Positions 1 through 5,019 of a DNA stretch of 5,019 bases are shown here, piece by piece. The notes beneath the pieces are model-generated. The model did not search any database and was not told the origin of the DNA. It saw only the letters and a program-made list of their open reading frames with translations. Position numbers and translations under genes: made by a program. This DNA comes from Muribaculaceae bacterium (lineage in GTDB: Bacteria > Bacteroidota > Bacteroidia > Bacteroidales > Muribaculaceae), in contig JAIDUY010000289.1 in the NCBI GenBank assembly GCA_029059965.1, positions 1 through 5,019 on the forward strand, in the 5' to 3' direction. Each line of letters begins with the position of its first letter. Positions within the stretch are counted from its first letter, which is position 1.

Positions 1-36
1 AAATACGGTCCGAGCCAAGTTTTTTACAATCCTTAT

Positions 37-61
37 GTTAATGTGTTAATGCAAGGTTAAT
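37..61. repeat. Three GTTAAT direct repeats in the leader
   Basis: The hexamer GTTAAT occurs at 37-42, 45-50 and 56-61, so successive copies start 8 and 11 bases apart. They lie in an AT-rich stretch about 40-60 bases upstream of the candidate -7 box of the first gene. The position would suit an operator or upstream activator site, but the repeats are short and in AT-rich DNA, and the unequal spacing is not typical of a helically phased operator. This is a sequence observation without assigned function. Confidence 0.35.
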
Positions 62-98
62 ATGAACCGCCACACGAGCGTATATGGGATTTATTGAC

Positions 99-106
99 TA
101 ACTTTG
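99..106 (+). promoter_or_regulatory. Candidate Bacteroidota-type -7 promoter box
   Basis: TAACTTTG fits the TAnnTTTG -7 consensus known for the primary sigma factor of Bacteroides and relatives. I see no clear TTTG -33 element at the expected distance upstream (about 73-80 reads as CACGAGCG), so the match is one-sided. If real, transcription would start near 112-114, leaving a leader of about 40 bases before the ATG at 154. That would exclude the upstream in-frame TTG at 94 as a translation start. Confidence 0.45.
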
Positions 107-153
107 TCGACCGAACGACCAATTTGCGATCCGGCGTCAGCCGGACTGTACCG

Positions 154-1983
154 ATGAACCATCCCATTATCCGATTCATATTCATTTTGCTGGTCTATAC
201 CTGCGTTTTCGTGTTTCTGAAGCCTGTGTTCATGCTCGCCTACGGACCCGAAACAGCCGGTGTGTCCGACTGGCTGGCGGTGATGTGGCACGGCCTGCCG
301 ATGGACCTGTGCATGGCCTCCTACCTCAGCGTCGTGCCGGGGCTGCTGGCTCTGTGCATGATGTGGACGGATTCGGCGTGGCCGCGTATCGCACAGCGCG
401 TGTGGCTGGCCTTCGCCGCCCTCGTCATCGGCATCGTGGTTGTGGCCGACATGGCTCTTTACGGCTACTGGGGCTTCCGTCTGGACAGCACGCCCCTGTT
501 CTACTTCATGTCGTCGCCTTCGGCCGCGATGGCCAGCGCCGGTGCTTGGCAGATTGCCGGAGGTGTGTTAGCCATACTTGTCGTGGCCGCGACGCTCTTT
601 GCACTGACTGTTGCCGCTGCCGGTAAGCCTAAGCGCAACTCGCGCGGCATCGTCTCCACGGCTCTCGGCGTGCTTCTTGTGGCCGCGCTGTTCATCCCTA
701 TACGAGGCGGTGTGACTGTCTCGACCATGAATCTGAGCCGTTCCTATTTCAGCACCGACCGCAGGCTCAACCATGCGGCGGTGAATCCGGCGTTCAGTCT
801 GCTGTACTCGCTTACACACTCGGGAAATTTCGCCTCGCAGTACCGCTTCATGACCGACGACGAGGCCGCCGTCGCGCTCGGCGAACTTGAGGCACGCACC
901 TGTACGGCCGACAGCATCCGCCGTCCGATGCTTGCGGTAGAGCGCCCCGACATCTACCTCGTCATCCTCGAAAGCTTCTCGGCTTCGCTCATGCCTTCGC
1001 TCGGTGGCGACAGCGTGGCCATGCAGCTCGACAGCATCGCCGGTACAGGTCTGAGCTATACCGACTTCTATGCGAGCAGCTTCCGAACCGACCGTGCCCT
1101 CCCGGCCATTCTCAATGCCTTCCCGGCGCAGCCCTCGGCGAGCATACTCAAGTATGTCGATAAGGTCGAGCAGCTGCCCGCCCTCGGATGCGCCCTTCGC
1201 GATGCCGGCTACGAGACGTCATATTACTACGGCGGCGACGCCAACTTCACCAACATGAAGGCGCTGCTTGTGGCCGGAGGTTTCGACAACATTATATCCG
1301 ACCGCGACTTTCCGCTGCGCGACCGCACAGGCAAGTGGGGAGCGCCGGACGGCGTGCTTGTCGATCGTCTTCTCGGCGACGTGCGTTCAGTGGCCGCCGA
1401 CGCGGCTCCTCAGCTCGTGGTCGTTCAGACTTCGAGCAGCCACGAACCTTTTGAAGTTCCTTTTGCCGACGTCCGCTTCGCCGACAGCCCCGCCAAAAAT
1501 GCCTTTGCCTATGCCGACAGCTGCCTCGGAGCACTTGTGCGCGGGGTCGAGGCCTCGCCGCGTGGCGGACGCTCGCTCTTCGTCATCGTGCCCGACCATC
1601 TCGGAGCCTGGCCTCTCGGCCTCGACGATCCTCTTGCGCGTCATCATGTCCCGCTGGTGTTCGCCGGCCAGGCTCTGGCGCGGCGTGCCGAGCGCGACAG
1701 CACCTTGGGCTGCCAGCCCGATATCGTGCCGACAATACTCGGCTCCCTCGGCCTTGACCACAGCGCTTTTGTCTACGGTCACGACCTTGCCGATGCGGAA
1801 GCTCCGCATTACGCCGTCTTCAGCGAACCCGGCCTTGCTGCTCTTGTCACAGCATCGGACACGGTGGTGATTGACCCCGACGCCCGGCGTGTGCTCGACG
1901 CCCGCGGACACGCACCTCAGATGGCTACAAAGTCCATCGAGGCATATCTTCAGAAACTATACGACACCATATCAAATCTTTAA
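154..1983 (+). CDS. LtaS/MdoB-like sulfatase-fold phosphoglycerol (or similar head-group) transferase
   Basis: This is a 609-residue inner-membrane protein of the LTA synthase/phosphoglycerol transferase group in the alkaline phosphatase superfamily. Five hydrophobic segments (about residues 5-30, 49-71, 83-106, 129-155 and 166-182) precede a large extracytoplasmic catalytic domain, as in LtaS. Visible catalytic or metal-site motifs are LESF (Glu273), RTDR with probable nucleophile Thr312, KWGAPD (Trp395, Asp399), SSSHEPF (His430) and PDH (Asp481, His482), followed by the usual late DIVPTILGSLG segment. No key residue appears missing. Known family members move glycerol phosphate from phosphatidylglycerol to a polymer, or modify periplasmic glucans; Bacteroidota are not known to make lipoteichoic acid, so the acceptor here is unknown. 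The ATG at 154 is preferred because membrane segment 1 follows at once and a -7 box lies just upstream. An in-frame TTG at 94 would add 20 polar residues. The start has no clear ribosome binding site. Confidence 0.9.
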   Translation: MNHPIIRFIFILLVYTCVFVFLKPVFMLAYGPETAGVSDWLAVMWHGLPMDLCMASYLSVVPGLLALCMMWTDSAWPRIAQRVWLAFAALVIGIVVVADMALYGYWGFRLDSTPLFYFMSSPSAAMASAGAWQIAGGVLAILVVAATLFALTVAAAGKPKRNSRGIVSTALGVLLVAALFIPIRGGVTVSTMNLSRSYFSTDRRLNHAAVNPAFSLLYSLTHSGNFASQYRFMTDDEAAVALGELEARTCTADSIRRPMLAVERPDIYLVILESFSASLMPSLGGDSVAMQLDSIAGTGLSYTDFYASSFRTDRALPAILNAFPAQPSASILKYVDKVEQLPALGCALRDAGYETSYYYGGDANFTNMKALLVAGGFDNIISDRDFPLRDRTGKWGAPDGVLVDRLLGDVRSVAADAAPQLVVVQTSSSHEPFEVPFADVRFADSPAKNAFAYADSCLGALVRGVEASPRGGRSLFVIVPDHLGAWPLGLDDPLARHHVPLVFAGQALARRAERDSTLGCQPDIVPTILGSLGLDHSAFVYGHDLADAEAPHYAVFSEPGLAALVTASDTVVIDPDARRVLDARGHAPQMATKSIEAYLQKLYDTISNL

Positions 1984-1987
1984 TATC

Positions 1988-2716
1988 ATGTTCGACATAC
2001 TCTCCCAAGTCGACTCCGACATATTCCTGTTTTTCAACAACGGTCTGCTAATTCAATTCGCCGACAGGCTCATGTTGCTCTTCACGGGACGCTTCGTGTT
2101 GATTCCCATGTACGTCGCGGTCCTGCTGCTGTTCGCCCGTTCGGGCAGCCGCCGCACTATGGCCGTGCTCACTGTGGCGCTTGTGGCTGCGGTGGCTGTC
2201 ACCGACCAGACATGCGCCACATTCATCCGCCCGATGGTCGAGCGTCTGCGTCCTTCAAACCTCTCCAATCCCTTGTCTGCCTACGCAATGGTGGTCGACG
2301 GATATCGCGGAGGAGCCTACGGCTTCCCGTCATGCCACGCCGCCAACTCCTTCGCCCTGGCTGTGTTCCTGGTGCTTGCGGTGCGACGCCGTGCATTTTC
2401 GTTCTTCATTGTCGGCTGGGCGTTCCTCAACTCCTATTCCCGTCTCTATCTCGGTGTCCACTATCCCGGCGACCTCCTCGTCGGCGCTCTCATAGGCAGT
2501 GCTTCGGGCTGGATGTGCTATGCGTTTGCCTCCCGCCTGCTGCACCTCGACCGCAACGGCATCGGCAATGCCGTGGGAGCGCCCTTGCTTGTCATCCCCG
2601 TAGGCCTGCAGGGCTTCCCCGTCCTGCGTGTACGCACGCTGGCCGTGACAGCCGACGGCATCGTGATGGCCATCGGAGCGGTGACAACCCTGACCCTTGC
2701 AGCCGTGGCGATATGA
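1988..2716 (+). CDS. PAP2-family membrane phosphatase
   Basis: This is a 242-residue integral membrane protein of the PAP2 (type 2 phosphatidic acid phosphatase) superfamily. All three signature motifs are present: R81-x6-R88-P89 (a KxxxxxxRP variant with Arg for Lys), P114-S-C-H117 (PSGH with Cys for Gly), and S151-R152-x5-H158-x3-D162. The probable nucleophilic His158, acid His117 and Asp162 are therefore intact. Hydrophobic segments surround the motifs (about 36-50, 58-74, 119-132, 137-149 and 163-180), and a further hydrophobic C-terminal region (about 194-242) follows the core domain. Family members dephosphorylate undecaprenyl diphosphate, phosphatidylglycerophosphate, phosphatidate or lipid A at the outer membrane leaflet; the substrate cannot be told from sequence. 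The ATG lies 4 bases after the upstream stop, suggesting translational coupling. An open frame extending back to 1871 lies inside the upstream gene and is not needed. Confidence 0.88.
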   Translation: MFDILSQVDSDIFLFFNNGLLIQFADRLMLLFTGRFVLIPMYVAVLLLFARSGSRRTMAVLTVALVAAVAVTDQTCATFIRPMVERLRPSNLSNPLSAYAMVVDGYRGGAYGFPSCHAANSFALAVFLVLAVRRRAFSFFIVGWAFLNSYSRLYLGVHYPGDLLVGALIGSASGWMCYAFASRLLHLDRNGIGNAVGAPLLVIPVGLQGFPVLRVRTLAVTADGIVMAIGAVTTLTLAAVAI

Positions 2717-3753
2717 AACCGGCACTTCGCACATCGCTACTGTCTGTCCTTGTGGCTGTTGCGCTTTGTGCTTCGGCCGGGTCCGCTGTCGAGACCGAGA
2801 TGACGGTGGTCAATGCGGCTGCGGGCATAGACCTTGGCGCGACCCTGACAATGCCGGCCGACGGCCAGCCGCGTGCCGCCGTGGTGCTGGCCTCGGGCAG
2901 CGGTGCCCAGAACCGCGACGAGGAGATTATGGGATTCCGTCCTTTCAAGGCTATTGCGGATTATCTTGGCGGCCGCGGCTATGCAGTCATGCGCATGGAC
3001 GACCGCGGCATCGGCCTTAGCAGTGGCGACCCCCTCAAGACCACACTCGACGACTACGTTTCCGATCTCGGCGCCGCCTTCGCCGTACTCGACTCCTTGC
3101 TGGGGCGCGAACTGCCCAAAGGAGTAATCGGTCATTCCGAGGGTGGCAACGCTGCCGTCAAGCTGGCCTCCGCCAACCCCTCGTGCGGCTTCATCGTCAC
3201 GCTGGCTGCTCCTGCATGGCCGGGCGACTCCATCATAATGTCGCAGGCACGGGCCATCACGGAAGCCCTTGCAGGAACATGGGAGGGCGAGGCCACGCAG
3301 CGCCACCTGCTCGACATGGTGAAGTCCGATATGTCGGACATGCTTCTAAAGAACAGCATTTACTACGAGCTCGCCGTCATGTCGGGCCCGTCGGCCTATG
3401 CGCCCGAGGTGCAGAGTCAGCTGCTGCGCACGGCCTCGACCATGTCGTCGCCCTCCTACCGTGGACGTGTTCGCTACAATCCCGCCGCCGACATCGCCGG
3501 TGTCGCTGTTCCATGGCTTGCCCTGAACGGCGACATGGATTTTCAGGTGCTCCACGCAAACCTTGAGGACATCGCTGCGCTCAACCCGTCGGCAACGACC
3601 GTGACGATGTCGCGTCACAACCATCTGTTCCAACGTTGCACCACCGGACTGCCGACCGAGTATGCGACGCTTGTCGAGGACATATCGCCGGAGACGCTGG
3701 AAACCATTGCCGACTGGCTCGACGCTCTTGACGGCGCCCGGAATTCCCGCTGA
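2713..3753 (+). CDS. Secreted alpha/beta hydrolase (serine esterase/peptidase-like)
   Basis: This is a 346-residue alpha/beta-hydrolase fold protein. Residues 1-25 form a signal peptide: MKPALR, a hydrophobic core, then ASAGSA before a probable signal peptidase I cut near residue 25. The cysteine at 19 does not sit in a good lipobox. The mature part has the SGSGAQNRDE oxyanion-hole strand and turn (61-70), the MDDRGIGLSSG segment (95-105), the nucleophile elbow GHSEGG with Ser142, GDMDFQV with probable Asp276, and HNHLFQ with probable His304. The triad is thus complete, with a helical cap around 175-245. Relatives are annotated loosely as alpha/beta hydrolases, and the true substrate (ester, acyl group or peptide) is unknown. 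The start ATG overlaps the PAP2 stop as ATGA, a typical coupled junction. The open frame continues upstream to 2212 inside the PAP2 gene, but only the 2713 start gives the signal peptide directly at the N-terminus. Confidence 0.88.
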   Translation: MKPALRTSLLSVLVAVALCASAGSAVETEMTVVNAAAGIDLGATLTMPADGQPRAAVVLASGSGAQNRDEEIMGFRPFKAIADYLGGRGYAVMRMDDRGIGLSSGDPLKTTLDDYVSDLGAAFAVLDSLLGRELPKGVIGHSEGGNAAVKLASANPSCGFIVTLAAPAWPGDSIIMSQARAITEALAGTWEGEATQRHLLDMVKSDMSDMLLKNSIYYELAVMSGPSAYAPEVQSQLLRTASTMSSPSYRGRVRYNPAADIAGVAVPWLALNGDMDFQVLHANLEDIAALNPSATTVTMSRHNHLFQRCTTGLPTEYATLVEDISPETLETIADWLDALDGARNSR

Positions 3754-3779
3754 CACATTTTTTCATCCCACCGGGAGCG

Positions 3780-3823
3780 CAACGGACATGAACATGACGG
3801 GGCCCTTGTCCGTTGTTTCTTTT
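3780..3823 (+). terminator. Probable Rho-independent terminator after the three-gene operon
   Basis: CAACGGACA (3780-3788) pairs perfectly with TGTCCGTTG (3807-3815), giving a 9-bp stem with an 18-base loop, extendable by one G-T pair (3779/3816). The T-rich tail TTTCTTTT (3816-3823) follows immediately. It lies 26 bases after the hydrolase stop and 37 bases before the next start. The loop is longer than usual and holds GGGGCCC, so partial read-through or alternative folding is possible. Confidence 0.65.
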
Positions 3824-3852
3824 ATACGGTGTATGCGTCCGACTGCGCCGTG

Positions 3853-3858
3853 AAGGAA
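3853..3858 (+). promoter_or_regulatory. Shine-Dalgarno-like site for the antiporter gene
   Basis: AAGGAA lies immediately before the ATG at 3861, with only two bases between them (three if AAGGA is counted). It is the only gene here with a purine-rich site close to its start; the other three have none. The spacing is shorter than ideal, so its contribution is uncertain, but it supports the choice of start. Confidence 0.4.
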
Positions 3859-3860
3859 CC

Positions 3861-5019
3861 ATGATTGATTCTCTTGTCGAAATATTACGGGAATATCCCA
3901 CCCTGGCTCTGTTCCTGACCGTTGGACTCGGTTTTCTCATCGGCCGCATCCGCATAGGCTCTTTCTCGCTTGGCAGCGTGACGGCGGTTCTGCTTGTGGG
4001 TGTTCTCGTCGGCCAGTTGCGCATTCCGATGTCGGGGCCTGTGAAGATGTTCTTCTTCATGATGTTCCTGTTTTCAATCGGCTACAGCGTTGGACCGGAT
4101 TTCTTCAAGTCATTGCGCGGACAGGGCGCGCGTCAGGCTCTGTTCGCCGTGCTGATGAGCGCCATGTGTTTCGGAGTCACCCTGCTGACGGCTTACATCA
4201 TGGGTTACAACAAAGGCGAGGCGGTCGGACTGTTCAGCGGTTCCCAGACTTGTTCAGCCCTTCTCGGCGTCGGCTCCGAGGCTTTGGGCAGGCTCAATAT
4301 GCCCGAGGCTGAGCTCCGGTCGGAACAGAACATCATACCTGTTTGCTATGCCGTGACTTATATCTTCGGAACATTGGGCACAGTCATCCTTCTCGGCAAC
4401 TTTGGCCCCAGACTGCTGGGCGGTCTCGAGAAGGTCAAGTGTCAGACTTCCGAGCTTGAGAAGCAGCTCAACAACACAGGGCAGAACGATGACCCTGCGA
4501 CCGTCAATGCACTGCGTACGACCGCCTACCGCGCCTACCGTATAGCCGACTCCTATTTCGATACACCCAAGACTGTCCACGATTTTGAAATGCACCTGCG
4601 TTCCGAAGGGCTCGAGGTCTATGTCGACCGTCTGGAACATGACGGCAGAATATATGCGCCCGAACACGACGACGAGCTGCATCTCGGCGACACTATTGTC
4701 ATATGCGGCCGCAGCGAATACATGGTCAGTGTGGAGCGCTTCGTCGGACCCGAGGTAGCTGATTCGCTGCTGCTGACCTATCCGCTGTCGCGAGTGCCCG
4801 TGCTGATAACCCGCAAGGAATTCATCGGCAGAAAGCTGACGGAACTGCGCCGCCGCAGTTATATGCACGGAGTAGTAATCCGCGACGGTGTGCGTGGCGG
4901 CAAAGCTCTGGATATCAACGGCGACACTGTGTTCCGCAAGGGCGACAGGCTCACAATCGTGGGGCGTCCCGTCCAGGTGGGTCTGGCAGGCAGACACATA
5001 GGCCACGTCGACCGCCCGT
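3861..5019 (+). CDS. AspT/YidE-family antiporter with TrkA-C domains (3' end outside window)
   Basis: The first 386 residues of a transporter of the aspartate:alanine exchanger (AAEx) family are visible; the frame is open to the window edge. The N-terminal membrane half has hydrophobic segments at about 13-29, 37-52, 62-78, 92-116 and 158-180. It includes the family-like SGSQTCSALLGVGSEALG segment (126-143) and NIIPVCYAVTYIFGTLG (157-173). A charged linker (about 189-230) leads into two cytoplasmic TrkA-C/RCK_C-like domains, about 235-297 (ending LHLGDTIVICGR) and about 308-372 (ending FRKGDRLTIVGRP). This order of membrane half, two TrkA-C domains and a second membrane half is standard, and family members are usually about 550-560 residues, so some 170 residues should lie beyond the window. 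Characterised relatives exchange aspartate for alanine or carry dicarboxylates; the substrate here is unknown. The gene follows a terminator, so it is probably transcribed separately, though I found no convincing promoter in the gap. Confidence 0.9.
   Translation, partial: MIDSLVEILREYPTLALFLTVGLGFLIGRIRIGSFSLGSVTAVLLVGVLVGQLRIPMSGPVKMFFFMMFLFSIGYSVGPDFFKSLRGQGARQALFAVLMSAMCFGVTLLTAYIMGYNKGEAVGLFSGSQTCSALLGVGSEALGRLNMPEAELRSEQNIIPVCYAVTYIFGTLGTVILLGNFGPRLLGGLEKVKCQTSELEKQLNNTGQNDDPATVNALRTTAYRAYRIADSYFDTPKTVHDFEMHLRSEGLEVYVDRLEHDGRIYAPEHDDELHLGDTIVICGRSEYMVSVERFVGPEVADSLLLTYPLSRVPVLITRKEFIGRKLTELRRRSYMHGVVIRDGVRGGKALDINGDTVFRKGDRLTIVGRPVQVGLAGRHIGHVDRP

Noticed and set aside
1..60. Possible divergent minus-strand promoter (TTG then TAAGGATTG on the reverse strand)
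   Set aside because: The match to the TTTG/TAnnTTTG consensus is poor and no gene is visible to the left within the window.
1387..1911. Open frame of 174 codons on the minus strand, and one of 200 codons on the plus strand (1268-1870)
   Set aside because: Both are off-frame readings of the catalytic domain of the LtaS-like gene, with low-complexity, Arg/Ser-rich translations.
2768..2771. Cysteine at residue 19 of the hydrolase as a lipoprotein lipobox
   Set aside because: The preceding residues are Val-Ala-Leu, and Leu directly before the Cys does not fit a lipobox. A signal peptidase I site near residue 25 fits better.
2737..3306. Open frame of 189 codons on the minus strand opposite the hydrolase gene
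   Set aside because: It lies wholly opposite a gene with a signal peptide and complete catalytic triad, and its translation shows no domain-like pattern.
3788..3853. A 21-codon open frame ending 7 bases before the antiporter ATG, a possible leader peptide
   Set aside because: It overlaps the terminator hairpin, has no ribosome binding site and no telling residue run. It is the tail of a longer off-frame reading of the hydrolase gene.
4254..5006. Open frame of 250 codons on the minus strand opposite the antiporter gene
   Set aside because: The plus strand encodes a clear AspT-family protein with recognisable domains throughout. The minus-strand translation shows no motif I recognise and is a likely by-product of GC-rich codon use.

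Overview
The window most resembles a fairly GC-rich (around 58-60% by eye) genome of the phylum Bacteroidota, probably order Bacteroidales (for example Muribaculaceae- or Rikenellaceae-like). The clues are a TAnnTTTG-type -7 promoter box ahead of the first gene, start codons mostly without Shine-Dalgarno sequences, and protein motif variants that I associate with this phylum. These include the RTDR...YP/FPAQP-type active-site segment of the LtaS-like protein and a PSxH rather than PSGH motif in the PAP2 protein. The taxonomic placement is an inference.

Layout: 1-153 is an AT-rich leader with three GTTAAT repeats and a candidate promoter. Then come three tightly packed plus-strand genes that look like one operon. 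They are an LtaS/MdoB-like membrane sulfatase-fold transferase (154-1983), a PAP2-family membrane phosphatase (1988-2716, 4 nt after the previous stop) and a secreted alpha/beta hydrolase (2713-3753, ATGA overlap with the PAP2 gene). The operon is followed by an intergenic gap of 107 bases containing a likely Rho-independent terminator (about 3780-3823). A fourth plus-strand gene, an AspT/YidE-type antiporter with TrkA-C (RCK_C) regulatory domains, starts at 3861 and runs off the right edge.

How the genes may work together: the first two proteins are both predicted to act on phospholipid or isoprenoid head groups at the outer face of the inner membrane. The third is an exported hydrolase with an intact Ser-Asp-His triad. 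The packing suggests a small envelope-modification unit, but its substrates cannot be read from the sequence. The antiporter appears to be a separate transcription unit. I saw no RNA genes, CRISPR arrays, insertion sequences or phage genes. The window looks like ordinary chromosomal backbone; the least understood part is the three-gene envelope cassette.
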